This document shows positions 21,301-32,502 of a DNA stretch of 64,000 nt, one piece after another. Each line of letters opens with the position of its first letter. Positions within the stretch are counted from its first letter, which is position 1. The notes under the pieces are model-generated. The model saw only the letters and a list, made by a program, of their open reading frames with translations. It searched no databases and was not told the origin of the DNA. The stretch is from Bipolaris cookei (taxonomy: Eukaryota; Ascomycota; Dothideomycetes; Pleosporales; Pleosporaceae): assembly GCA_002286855.1 (NCBI GenBank), contig NRSV01000005.1, positions 682,001 to 746,000 on the forward strand, given 5' to 3'. The translations under genes were made by a program, and so were the position numbers.

Positions 21301-23623
21301 TGAAGCGCCTCCACCCGCGGAGGAAGAAGATATCTGGGGTCTCACCACTACCACCTCCAAGAAGAAGAAGAAAAAGGGCGAGGTTGTGGAGGTTACCCCG
21401 ACTGACACCTTTGAGGATCTCATCTTGCTCGACGATCCACCGCCTGCCGAGGAACCTGCAGTGGAAGAGGCACCGGTGGAGGAGAAGAAGAAGAGCAAGA
21501 AGGACAAGGAAAGCAAGTCCAGCAGCATATGGGGCTCTCTGGGTGCTTCAACTAAGCCACCTAAGAAGGAAACTACTCTCGAAAGGCGAGCTCGCGAAAA
21601 ACGCGAAAAGAAAGAACGCGAGGAGCAGGAACGATTAGAGAGGGAGGCGGCTGAGAAAGAGGAGGAAGAGCGTCTTGCACGAGAAGCCGAAGAAGCGGAC
21701 GAAGCAGCTCGAATTGCGGCAGAAGAGGAAGAAGCAGAAGCTGCACGCATCGCAGTTGAAGAGGCCGAGGCAGAAGCGGTTAGAATTGCGGCAGAGGAGG
21801 CTGAAGCTGAGGCAGCTCGGATTGCGGCAGAGGAGGCCGAAGCAGCACGTATAGCGGCAGAGGAGGAAGAGAGGAGGAGAAGGAAGAAGCAAGAGGAGGA
21901 ATCCGCAGGATCGAAGCTTGCTGGGTGGGGCGCTAGTATCTGGGGGTCCTCGAAGAAGAAGGAGAGCACAAAAGAGCGAAGGGCCCGGGAAAAGAAAGAG
22001 GAGCAAGAGCGTCTAGAGAAAGAAGCTGCCGAGCAAGCGGAGAGGGAACGCCTTGAACGCGAGGAGCAAGAACGTCTTGAGGCTGAAGAAGCCGCGCGTG
22101 TTGCTGCTGCCGAGGAGGAGGCGCGATTGGAACGTGAAGCTGCTGAAGCGGCCGAGAGGGCTCAAAGGGAAGCTGAGGAAGCTGCAGCCAGGGCCAGAGA
22201 GGAAGCAGAGCAAAACTCTGGTTGGGGTCTATTCGGACTATCCAAGAAGAAAGATACTACCAAACAGAGGCGCGAGCGCGAGGCTAGAGAAAAGGCAGCA
22301 CTTGAAGAACAAGAAAGACTGGAGAACGAGGCGAGAGAAGCTGCCGAGAGAGCCCGACAGGAGGCAGAGGAAGCTGAAGCTGAAGCTGCTCGTCTTGCTG
22401 CTGAGCAAGAAGTTGTCCCTGAGCCTGAGCCCGTGGTTATCTCTTCTAAGGAAAAGAAGAAGAAAAAGAAGAGAGGTGCTGTCGAGGAAGCTCCTCCACC
22501 ACCGCCACCACCGCCGCCACCCCCTGCAGAACCTGCAAACGACGACGAGTTGTTTGACCTCGTTAAAGATGCAGACCCGAACGAACTTTTGGCTGAGCTT
22601 GAGAAGCCTACCAGAAGGGAACAAAAGGCAGCAGCAGGTGGCTGGGGCAGCGCTTGGGGTATCTCCCTTCGCAGAAGCGTAATCGATCCTATAACGGATA
22701 TGCCTGTAAAACCCGAGCCGGAACCCGAACCAGAGCCTGAGCCTGAGCCTGAACCTGAACCTGAGCCTGAACCTGAACCTGAACCTGAACCTGAACCCGA
22801 GCCGATTGTGGAAGAACCAGTTGTGGAAGAATTGCCAGAGCCTCCGATCGTTGAAGAGGCACCTCCAAAGAAGCTGTCCAAGGAAGAACGAAAACTGCTG
22901 AAAAAGTCCAAGAAAAGTCGACATGCTGTGCCGGAGCCTGAACCGGTGCCAGAGCCTATACCTGAAGAACCAGAGCCGGAGCCGGAGCCTGAACCTCTAG
23001 CTGTCGAGGTTGTTGAGGTGCCTCCAAAGAAACTGTCCAAAGAGGAGAGAAAACTTCTTAAGAAGTCCAAACGGTCAAAGATGGAGGAAGCCCCTCTGGT
23101 CATTCCTGAACCCGAACCTGAGCCTATCGAAGTACCTGAGGAAAGGTCACCTGCACCAGGCGCATTCCCTGACGATGAAGGAGATTTGATGGAATTTGTT
23201 GATGCGCCGCCACCTCCAGAGCCTGAGGAACCTGAGCCCGAGCCCGAACCTGAGCCCGAACCCGAACCTGTGCATGTACCTCTTGTCCTGCAGGAGCTCA
23301 AGAAGCTTAAGAAGTCCAAGAAGGGTAGCAAGTCGAGAGGGTGGTCCATAGACGAAACACCACCACCACCTCCACCTCCACCAGTTCTGGAGGAGCCCGA
23401 GCCCGAACCAGAACCAGAGCCGATTGTTGAACAAGAACCAGAACCAGAGCTGGAGCCCGAGCCCGAGCCCGAGCCTGAACCTGAACCTGAGCTCGAACCT
23501 GAACCTGAACCTGAACCTGAGCTCGAACCTGAACCTGTTGTTGTGGTCTCTGAAAGAAAACACAAAAAATCTAAGAAGAGCAGCAGGACCAAAGCATCAC
23601 CACCACCAGAACCAGAACCAGAA

Positions 23624-23672
<49 letters not shown>

Positions 23673-26008
23673 CAGAACCTGAACCGGAACCTGAACCGGA
23701 GCCTGAAGTTGAAGAAGTGCCCGAGGACCCAGAGATAATCGACCATGAAGACGCCGCTTCAGCCGATGAAGATGATGCGCCGGCCAAACTCCCCACTCCT
23801 CCTCCCGAGCCATTACCTGAACCCAAAGCAAATTCTCCGAAGAAGGAGCGCAACAGAGTTCGTAGTGGAACTACCTCTGGCGGTTGGGGTGGTATGTTCG
23901 GAGCCTCCAAGTCAAAAAACAGGACAAGATCTGGTGGTGAGGATGGCGCCGCTAGGCCTGAAGCGACACGCACGAAATCACACCGGCGAACATCAGAAGC
24001 CAGAGACAACGATATCAAATCACGATCCTCAGGGTCTGACAAGGCGCATGCAGCCAGGCCAACAGTGTCACGTTCCAAGACGACCCGGGTTTCTACAGGG
24101 CTTGGTGGCATGTTTGGCGTTGCGCCGCCCCCACCATCACGCTCCAAGTCACATCGCACCCCAGGCATAAAAACATCGTCGCGCCGACCTTCTGTCGACC
24201 AAGACGCCGCCATGATGTCGCCACCACAGACCGATATTGATGCGAAGATGTCTTCCAAGGCAGCTCGGCTTATGGGTGAGAAAGTTTCTTCCCGCAGAGC
24301 CAGTAATAAGGATGCCAGAGACAAGGGCAGAAGTCGAGGTAAGCCGCTCCCCGCTAATCACAGTGCATCTCTCATTGGCTGGCCTGGTCATACGCAAGCA
24401 CACGAAGCTAATTGCCTGATTGCTGTTCTAGACCCATATCCTTTAGACGATGAGAACGAAGTTGATGATGAATCCCCCCCTCCGGCTTCCCGACCAGAGT
24501 ATCCACGTCGCAAATCTAAGCGCGATTCGGCACAACCACTCGAACCCTTGAGTGCACCGCCTAGCGCAGACGACCCTATCATTGCTGACCCAATGGAGGC
24601 GGACCCTGTACCAGTCGAGGCTGAGCGGCCCCGTCGTGAACGGGACCGTGAGCGGGACCGTGAGCGACCTCGTCGCGCGCGAGGCAACTCGGATGCTATG
24701 AACACACTTGCTGGTGTCGCTGGCACTGCTGCTGCTGTGAAAGGCTTCAAGGGCATGTTTGGACTCGGGCGCAAGAAGGCAGCGGCGCCGGAAGAGGCAC
24801 CTCGCGAACGTCGCCGCACCGCCTACGAGACCGAGGACGAGCGCAGGCATCGCAAACGATCCACAACACGCGGTGCAGTTACGGACGATGAAGCCAAACG
24901 ACTGCGACACGAGCGCCGCAGTTTGCGCAATCCGCGCGCCCAGGATCCTGAAGAAGTTATGATGTCTGGTGCTAATGGCGGCGGTAACGGCAGCGCCGAT
25001 TACGATGCCGAACGAGAGGCAAGACGAGCTGAGCGTAGGGCGAAACGCGATGCAGAGAAAGAATCTCGTCGTGCCGAACTCGAAGAAGCAGAGGCTAAGG
25101 CTGAGCGGCGCCGTGAGCGCGAGCGTGAAAACGAGCGTGCGACGCTTGCAGAGAAGAAGGCTCGGCAAATGGCAGAGTTGGAACGTCGCAACAAGGAAGC
25201 CGAGGAACAACTACGTCGCATAGCGGAGAAGGAAGAACGGCGAAAGGCACGGGGCGAGCGCAAGCCGACTGATGAGCGGGATCGCGAGAAGCGTTCATCG
25301 CGTCGCAAAGACAAGGCCCGCGAAGAGCGTCCAAAGGCCGAACGCCGGCGGACATACATAGACGAGGACGAAGAACGTCGCCGTCGTCACGAAGAACGCC
25401 GTGCTGCCAGGCGCCACTCCGAATACCCAGTACAAGCTAGTGGGGAGCCCATCACCGACTATTTTGACGAGCGCAACGGCGTCGCCAACCGAACCAAGCA
25501 CCGCAGTTCTCGTCAAGTACGGGAAGAAGAAAACATGCCGTACATGAACAACAAGAGCGGTGACAAAACATCGTCATGGGTCGAATCTCTATCCAACGAG
25601 CCACCGCTACCTCCCCCCATCTCCGAGACCGTACTCGATCCTGCGCCAGGCGCCAACGACGATGACGACGAAGAAACCCAATCCCAAGACGAAGACATCC
25701 GTCTGCGCATCGCGGGCCGCCGCGGACCCAAGCGCGACAAGGAGCGTGCCGAGCGTCGCAAAGCCGAAGAAAAGGAGCGCGAACGCGACCGCACATACAA
25801 GCACAGCCGCCGTACAAGCAACTACGAGACTATGAAGCCCATGGATGACGAACGTGATCGCAAGAGGAACGCTAGACGCACTAGCTATGCGCCTGCGTAC
25901 GAAGAGCCGCCTGTTAGGACGTGGGATGGTAGACCTGCGGTAGATGGCGGAGCACCAGCGCCCGCTGTCAAGAGAGGAAGCTGGTTCAAGAAGATTGCTG
26001 GTTTCTAA
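18339..26008 (+). CDS. giant modular low-complexity protein (W/Lys modules, coiled coil, Pro-Glu tracts)
   Basis: Exons 18339-18629, 18774-19637, 19694-24338 and 24432-26008 encode about 2,458 residues. Order: an N-terminal part starting MSPISSRRAVAVAPP, two PPxY motifs (PPSY, PPDY at residues about 131-145), then a dozen or more modules of form W-G-x(2-8)-W followed by a poly-Lys patch (for example ETWGDWGAVAPTTKKKKKGK), Glu/Arg-rich predicted coiled coils (about 21570-22390), several Pro-Glu-Pro-Glu tracts alternating with KKLSKEERKLLKKSKK units, a basic Ser/Arg region with GGWGGMFGASKSK and GLGGMFGV, and an Arg/Glu-rich helical C-terminus ending KRGSWFKKIAGF. The 93-nt intron 24339-24431 has GTAAGC/CTAG ends but is stop-free and in frame, so retention would be tolerated. 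No catalytic domain is recognisable. A scaffold role is only a guess. The first two introns were placed by frame and splice consensus. Confidence 0.8.
22711..22806. repeat. Pro-Glu hexanucleotide repeat tract 1
   Basis: Tandem CCTGAR-type hexamers encoding alternating Pro-Glu inside the giant protein. Unit variants differ only at synonymous third positions. Confidence 0.95.
23398..23540. repeat. Pro-Glu repeat tract 2
   Basis: Second long PE array, interrupted by Leu-Glu steps (GAGCTC) and IVEQEPE, in the giant protein. Confidence 0.9.
23605..23706. repeat. Pro-Glu repeat tract 3
   Basis: Near-perfect CCAGAG hexamer array, the most homogeneous of the PE tracts and so probably the youngest or most length-variable. 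Confidence 0.95.
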
Positions 26009-26886
26009 GGAAGCGAGCATGTGAGAGTTGGGGTCAAACAGTTTTTTTCTATATGCTTTTCTTGTCCAAAGGGATTCGCTTACTTTTCTCCCTTCTTCCT
26101 CTTTTTTTTCGGCCTTTTGACGAACTTCTTTTATTCTTGCGCAAGGAATGTGTACATGTCATGAGATGTCGGTACGTTTTTGTTGTTTTTGTTTTCCGTT
26201 TGGATTACGAGGTGAGGGATTTGGAAGTATGCGATGATGATACATTGCTTGGGCGTTTTGGTCTTTTTTTTTTCTTTTCCTCTTCATTCCTTTTCTTGAT
26301 ACGACCTTTTTTGTCTTAACAGTTTATTATTATACTTTTTGTTCTTCTCTATCTGTCTCTTTAATGGATTACAATATATATATCTTACTCTTTTGGCTCT
26401 TTTGTCGACTTTGTATCAACGTTCGCTTGTATCTCGGTGGTGGCATGTAGGTATACGGAGGTCTAGGGTAGGCTGGTTCTATACGTGGGCCGAGAAAGAG
26501 GAGAAGAGAGATACTTGGTAATCTTTGTCCTTCTTTTCTACTGTAGCAAATCACATACAACGGTACTTAACCCAAAAGCATTGTCTCCATCACAGTACTC
26601 ATCATGTGTGTATGTGCTTGATTCTGCTTCAGAAAAACGGTAGAATTTGAATTACTTTGATCGTTTCAGGTTGTTGGTATCTCAGATACCCATTGTTAAC
26701 CCGGCCATGACGCCTTTATCGCCGGATCCATGCTAGTCTCGGGCATTTGCATATGCTCCAAACCTTATTCATAGCCTGCCCTCTCCATGATGAGCAACTC
26801 GTAGATCCATGCTCTATCGTATATCGCTTTGTTCGGTCTGTGCGTCTTGTGTAAAGGAAAAAAGAAGGCCGTTACAGGCCTATTTG
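26009..26886. other. convergent 3' flanks
   Basis: 878 bp between the converging giant-protein gene and CK2 beta. T-rich on + to about 26400, consistent with the 3' UTR and terminator region. No gene seen. Confidence 0.4.
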
Positions 26887-28094
26887 TCACAGCTGTGCAG
26901 CCGCACCTTGAACACCTTCTTGAAGCTCCATGTCATCGTCGTCATCGTCGTCTTCTAATTCCTCATCCTCTTCCTCGAACCCAGTTTCCATCTTCAGCGC
27001 CTTCAGTCTATCCTTCATTTCCTCCTTTTTATCTGATTGCCACCGTGCCAGCGCTGCTGCGGAATGCACCTTGAAGCCGAAGACGCGGGGCTCGTACCGT
27101 CTCTGTGTTTTCGGGGGAAGCATCGCGGGGTAGACTTGGAACAAGATGTTGTGGAACGAGGTGCCAAAGTATGCGCCGTCAATAATGGCATGGCGCGAGG
27201 ACTTTGGGTTGTAGAGGTCTTCACAGCGGGCGCAGTAAAGCTTTACGGGCGAGGCATTGGGCACGTCGGACTGACCCATGGGAAGGAGGGGTTGTGATTC
27301 GCACATTACGCGTGGGCATTTGCCAAAGTCAGACTTTTTGAACTTTTCGAGCTATCGTGTTTCGTTAGTATAGGTGTTGAGCCGGAGCATGACATGTGTC
27401 CGCAGACAAGACACGTACCATCTTTGCCAGACCTCTAGTCGTGACAATGTACCTCGCGTGCACTAGACCGTATAGATGCCGCGCCGACTTCTCAATCTGT
27501 TCCCGCATATCATCGTCGCAGTCGAAGTCGAAGACGTCGGTTACAAGATCTAGCGCATATTGGTAGTATTGGACCTCGGTATTCAGACCCGTGAGGTTGA
27601 AGCGGTCGGTAAGGTATTCTTCGTCAATTTCGCAAAAGTACTCGTTTCCTCTTGAGGATATGAACTATGCAAGTGTTAGTTCGGGTTTGAACACATCTGA
27701 ATTGCCTCTACATCTCCACGATGCCGCCAATAGTCCAGCCACCAGCGAGACCTAAGGAGCAGGAGCGGATCCCAGTCTACCGCGAAGAAGTCGTTGTTGA
27801 AGTCGTCGATAGGGTGAAGGCACTGGTATGCTGCAAGGTAGCCCTTGAAGGCGCAAGGTTTGCTGGTGTATGATCAGACGTGACCTCGCAGTGAAGGACA
27901 AGCGAATGAGCCATACCATGCAAGCAGCACCTTTTTGGGCCACCCATACATGTACAGGACAGTCATGTCTGGCGGTAGATATCATGCTACGCAAGCAATA
28001 CCAGAGCCGAAAGTAAAGAGGTAGTTCATGTACCTACCCAATCTCGCCAATAGCTTGTATAGTCGCTGTCTGTCTCGCTGTTGAAGTCGTCCAT
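26887..28094 (-). CDS. casein kinase II regulatory (beta) subunit
   Basis: Regulatory dimer of protein kinase CK2. Certain exons: 28094-28038 (MDDFNSETDSDYTSYWRDW), 27664-27419 (FISSRGNEYFCEIDEEYLTD...) and 27351-26887, giving 255 residues with the acidic DLDCDD-type loop (FDFDCDDDM), the zinc-binding Cys pairs (CPRVMC, LYCARC), the SSRHAIIDGAYFGTSF dimer motif and an acidic tail. The first intron in that model is 373 nt, far longer than any other here, and contains two stretches with clear coding character: 27968-27917 and 27862-27712. Using donor GTACAT at 28033 all three resulting introns are 47-65 nt and the frame stays open, adding 69 residues after YWRDW. Both isoforms are possible; see findings. 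Confidence 0.93.
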
Positions 28095-28702
28095 GCTGCG
28101 CTTGCTGTCGGCGGGTTGCCTAAAGGGGAGTGACGGGTGTTGGTGAGTGTTGTTTGTAGGGTGCGACCACCAACGAGGTGGGGCAGTGCGATCGGGCGCG
28201 AACACGAACACGGGTCGAGACGCGGTGACGAGTGAATTGCGCACCGGTCTAGTGGGATGGGAGTTGCATGTGCATCCCACTCTGAATCTTTATTTCTCCG
28301 CTCCGGCCGTGCTAGTCGACCCGACCCCTAAGCGACCCCGGACTCGCCCCACCCAGCTCGAAGCCGCGGTAACTGCGTGCGATCCCTCCCTTGTTTTGAC
28401 GTACATCACCCCGTCTGAAGATTGTGCACAAGCTGAGAAGTTCATGATTAAATTGTATCTAATCTAAATAGTCCCGAACTGCTCTCTCTCGCTCTCTCCA
28501 ACCCATACTAAGACCGCTTATTGTATGCTCAGATTACCTAGCGCCCGAGTAATAGCCAGTACGGTTAGCTTCATTCACCACGAATTTGACAACCAGCACG
28601 CAAGTCGTAGTGGTTGAGTTTTGAAGTTGACGAAGTCTGAAGAAATCTAAGAGCAGTGCCCCTCCGTGCCACCCATCAGTTGCACTCATGTGCGGTCTCT
28701 AA
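28095..28702. other. CK2 beta upstream region
   Basis: 608 bp between the CK2 beta start and the end of the Zn2Cys6 gene, both on the reverse strand. Holds the CK2 beta promoter. No other gene seen. Confidence 0.4.
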
Positions 28703-29952
28703 TCAGTCCCACTTGAGATTATCAATCGCTCTCCGGATATGTTGCGCGCCCAAGGCCTCACAGCCTTCTGAAACATGGCACTCTTCTCTTCCACCATGTA
28801 ACTGTATCATCTCATTAACCCAAAAGCGTTGGTCATTGTGCCACTCCTCTTGTCTCATTTCGCCCTTCTTCACCAGATCTAGCAATGGCCATGGATTGCT
28901 TCCTCTCCCGTACACTTCTGTCTTGAGTGCAGTCTTGACTAGACGCCGCCAGTCCTTGGGTTCCAACTCAATATTGAAGCCCATTGGGCAGTCCGGGGTT
29001 CCAGTGTGTAGGTGGGACAAGGCAGGGTTGTTGTCGCCAATCCGATATGGCTTTTTCTGACCGGCTTCCTCCAGGCGAGCAGCTTCGCGATCGACTTCTA
29101 ACAGTACCCTGTTGAAGCGTTGAATTATTGCTTTTATCAAAGAAACGATGGACTGGACATTCTGTATCGCGCTGAAGGGCTCCTTGGGACACTGTGGACA
29201 GCTGATTATGTTGGCTAATGCAGACATGGCATTTCTCAAGGGTAAGACTACTTGGGGAAAACCGAAGGCCGTGACAGCTTGTAGCTCAGTAAGTACCATC
29301 CATGTTATTGTGAGGCAGGTACATGGCCCTGTAACCTGTTGGTTTGATAGGGGTTTATTGATGCTGGTGGTTGGCGTGTCAGGTTGCAGTTCCCACAATG
29401 ATGGGTCAATTGCCGGCTCCAAATGAGACCTGAGCTTCTTTAGTGTGTTGGTGGGTCCTTAGACAGAGAACACATACGTGAAATTGGACCTAGGTGATAT
29501 TTCCAACTGGTCAGGGAGACTGAAGTCGAATTGCCCTGGCGTCAAAGCTTCATGTCCTGATGACTCGTTTGAGGAGTAGGTATCTTGGAGGAGCGGTGGG
29601 GAAATTAAGCCATTAAAACCAGGACGGTTTGGCATCTCAGAAAAATTGTTCAAAACGTTGGTATATTCATCCCGCCCTTGGACGAATATGACAGATTCAT
29701 CTGCCTCGCCTTCTCTCCTCCTCTTCCTCGGTCGGCCCATTTGTTTCTGAGGCGAGTACACGCAATCTATCTGTTCTCTTTTGCAACGAAGACATTTTGG
29801 TGTGTTACCAGAGCATTTCAGCTTTCGTGTCCCTGGGTGTTGTTGAGATGCGTAAAGCTAATGTGGGAATCTAGCTCGAGGTACTCACTGCACTCATCGC
29901 AAGCCGCGTGTAGCTTTTCCGCTGCTCGCACCGACCCTTGACCTGGTGGCAT
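28703..29952 (-). CDS. Zn2Cys6 transcription factor, AflR-like C-terminus
   Basis: Exons 29952-29889, 29832-29478 and 29429-28703 give 381 residues. Splicing the first intron (GTGAGT...CCCAG) restores a perfect binuclear zinc cluster, CDECRTRKLKC-SGNTPKC-LRC-KREQIDC, followed by a basic nuclear-localisation-type stretch (GRPRKRRR). The C-terminal half contains ISCPQCPKEPFSAIQNVQSI and a long helix, resembling the AflR-type regulatory domain of secondary-metabolite regulators. No biosynthetic genes are next to it. Its promoter is only 96 bp from the inverted repeat of a transposon, so its expression may be altered. Target genes unknown. Confidence 0.85.
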
Positions 29953-30047
29953 GATGCGACCTCACGGAGAGTTACTCAGAAACAAAGGATGGCTTCTCCA
30001 AAAGGAGACTGGCTCAGTACCGTCGTATATGGTAGTTCTGAGTCTTA

Positions 30048-30124
30048 CTCATCCCACTGCACCAGGGGGCACCCTGGGTGCGCACGGACTTCTTGCTCCG
30101 CTCGTCGTCCTGCGCAGCTCAACG
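30048..30124 (+). repeat. left terminal inverted repeat (77 bp)
   Basis: Begins CTCATCCCACTGCACC. Matches the reverse complement of 32424-32500 with three mismatches, all transitions. Confidence 0.95.
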
Positions 30125-30299
30125 TAATTATTTGTCTGAGAGGCCTATCTTAGATAGATTTTAACAGCAAACATTATATAATTTAAGGCTATGAGCGATA
30201 AAAATCGCAGCTATAGTAAGCAAACTCGCCTCCTACAGGTGTAGGTGTCGTAGGGGGTCCTCATTGTTGTGTTGTCGTCGCCTTTGTTGCTGCCTTTGC

Positions 30300-31385
30300 C
30301 TATTGCGCGGCCTGCCGTACAGACTTCTCGGCGTCCTGCTGAGCTCGTCGATTAACGGCAGATCGAGCTTCTCTCGCCGTCAATACTCCTCCCTTTGATA
30401 CTTGCCTGCGCAAGCCGTTTTGCCTATTCCTACGCTCGCGTGCTGCTGCTGTCAAGTTATATAGTTCCACTGTAGCTGACGCTAAAAGGTGCGCGCTAAC
30501 GACAGCAGCCTTTGCCAGCCTCTCAACGCGATCGGGATCGCAAGATTTCTCGCTAATGAGTAGATTCTCTGTTTTATTGGCAAACCTGATCAATAAGCGA
30601 GTTGTTGTAGGCATTGCTGTAAGAGAAGAGCTATCAGGATCACGGTATGGTGGTGTATGAGGCTCATCACGTGGGTACACCTCTATAAGCAGTCTCATCG
30701 GGTCCCAAGGCTCAATACCTGCTTGCAACCAGGCTGACTGTATAGTTGAACGTGTGAAAGCTTTCTTACGGATACCTTATATTGCGTCAAGACACTCCAA
30801 CTTATTGAAGTCAGTGCAGCTCTCCCTCGTCGCGTGTTCCATAGCCGTCCTATGTGCCTTCTTATATGATTGAAATACAGCAACGTCAAGAGGCTGTAGG
30901 TTGTGGGACGTATGAGGAGGTAGCGTATAAGCTACAATCTGGTACTCGTCGTAGTAATCGAGGAACTCTTTTGTACTATGAGATCCAAAGCCGTCGAATA
31001 ATAGCAGGCGCCGTAGGCCAGATTGAGGACGCCTTGTCCACTTGTCGAAGTGTTTAAGCCGTTCAATCGAGGGCTCATCATTATTGTAGCCTGTCTTTGA
31101 TAATCCTAAAGTGTACAAGCTAGGTATTGATATGTTGGTATACCACTTCTCAAGCTGCATCTTCGCCTTAAGTATGAGGAAGGGCGGGAGGACATATCCG
31201 TCAGCAGATATCGTTTCTACAGCGGTATTGTAGTCTTTATCTGTGTCGCTAGGCGATTTTACAGCGTCTACACGAGGTGTAATGACCCAGTTGTTGCCTC
31301 CAACGCCAATACGAAATCCAGTCTCGTCCATATTACACAGATTCTGTGGCTGTAACGTCTTTGTATAGCGAGTGGCTCACTGTGC
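30300..31385 (-). pseudogene. pogo-type DDE transposase, 5'-truncated with one stop
   Basis: DDE superfamily endonuclease of the pogo/CENP-B type. The catalytic Asp residues are all kept: NMDETGFRIG, LLLFDGFGSHST and LQPLDVAVFQSYK. After LECLDAI a single TAA (30777-30779) interrupts the frame, which then continues GIRKKAFTRSTIQSAWLQAG to a stop at 30300. The N-terminal helix-turn-helix DNA-binding part is missing beyond about 31385. The lone stop fits a CAA to TAA (RIP-type) change. Confidence 0.85.
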
Positions 31386-31425
31386 CAAGACCCCACCAAC
31401 TCATCCATTACCTGACTATTGCACG

Positions 31426-32390
31426 TGATGTCTCAACAACTAAGTGATAATGCAGCTGCTGAAGAAGCTCGATTATAACTTGCACTTCAAGCTATCAAAC
31501 AAGACGCGACATTAACTCAACGGCGTGCTGCAACTCTCTATAACGTACCTCAAAGATCAATTAACAATCGACGCGCTGGAAAGCTCTAGACAGGATTGTA
31601 CGCCCAACTCACTGAAGCTTCTTGTAACAGAAGAGGAGACGATTGTCGACTATATACTAGCCCTTGAAGTGCGAGGATTTCCACTGAGCCTCCCTGCTAT
31701 CAAAGATCTAGCTGATTCTTTGCTGGCTGCCCACCACTGCGACCCTGTTGGCCCAAACTGGCCTAGAGCATTCATAAAGCATCGCCCAAAGCTCAAAATG
31801 AAGTTTAATCGAAATTACGACTACAAGAGAGCCCTCTGAAGATGCTGGGCTTGTGCAGGACGGGTTCCGCTTTGTACAGAATACCAGGGCCAAGTATGGG
31901 ATCCAGGAGAACGACATGTACGATTTTGATGAAACTGGCTTCATGATGGGCATGCACAACTCATCAGCAGTAGTTACAGCATCTGAGCGTCGATCAAAGC
32001 CAGAATCTTTGCAACAGTGCAACAAAGAGTGGGTTACTAGTGTGGTTTGTGACAGCGCAGCTGGCTGGGCAATCCCACCCTTGATCATCTTTCAAGGCAA
32101 GCATCACCGCTCTGCCTGGTACAAGGAGGATAGCCTACCCCGATATTGAGTTCTTGCAGTCTTCGAGAATGGCTGGACAACGAATGAGCTTGGTCTGAAG
32201 TGGTTGGAGCATTTTGACAGGCATACGAAAGAGCGTAGTATTGGAGGCTATCGTCTACTCATTCTTGGCGGTTACGGGAGCCATAATTCGCTCGAGTTCC
32301 AGCAATACTGCAAGGAGGCAAAGATTATCACTCTATGCATGCCTCCGCACTCTTCTCATCTACTACAGCCCACTTGATGTGGGCTGTTTC
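31426..32390 (+). pseudogene. second pogo-type transposase, degraded
   Basis: Starts MSQQLSDNAAAEEARL then stop; later frames give the CENP-B-like part (EETIVDYILALEVRGFPLSL), FDETGFMMGMHNSSAVVTAS, GWAIPPLIIFQGKHHRSAWY and MPPHSSHLLQP. At least four stops or frameshifts occur. The second catalytic Asp is lost (LLILGGYGSH). The frame runs directly into the right inverted repeat, so the C-terminus is deleted. Different subfamily from the minus-strand copy and similar to the copy at 36821. Confidence 0.8.
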
Positions 32391-32423
32391 TTGCGTCAAA
32401 TATGTGGATGGAAGAAATATTTG

Positions 32424-32500
32424 CGTTGAGCTGCGCAGGACGACGAGCGGAGCGAGAAGTCCGTGTGCACCCAGGGTGCCCCCTGGTGCAGTGGGACGAG
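32424..32500 (-). repeat. right terminal inverted repeat (77 bp)
   Basis: Inverted partner of 30048-30124; outer end GGGACGAG next to TA. Confidence 0.95.
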
Positions 32501-32502
32501 TA

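Larger units (their letters stand above)
30048..32500. mobile_element. composite pogo/Tc1-like element, head-to-head transposase remnants
   Basis: 2,453 bp bounded by 77-bp terminal inverted repeats and a TA dinucleotide on each side (30046-30047, 32501-32502), the target duplication expected of the Tc1/mariner-pogo superfamily. It carries the C-terminal two thirds of one transposase on - (30300-31385) and a degraded N-terminal to central part of a different transposase on + (31426-32390). Both reading directions point outwards from a junction near 31390-31425. Neither half is complete, so the unit is not autonomous; its intact ends might still be mobilised in trans. Confidence 0.85.

Noticed and set aside
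22162..24324. 720-codon Ser/Gly-rich frame on the reverse strand
   Set aside because: Antisense of the Pro-Glu and Glu-rich repeats; SGSGSG simply mirrors PEPEPE.
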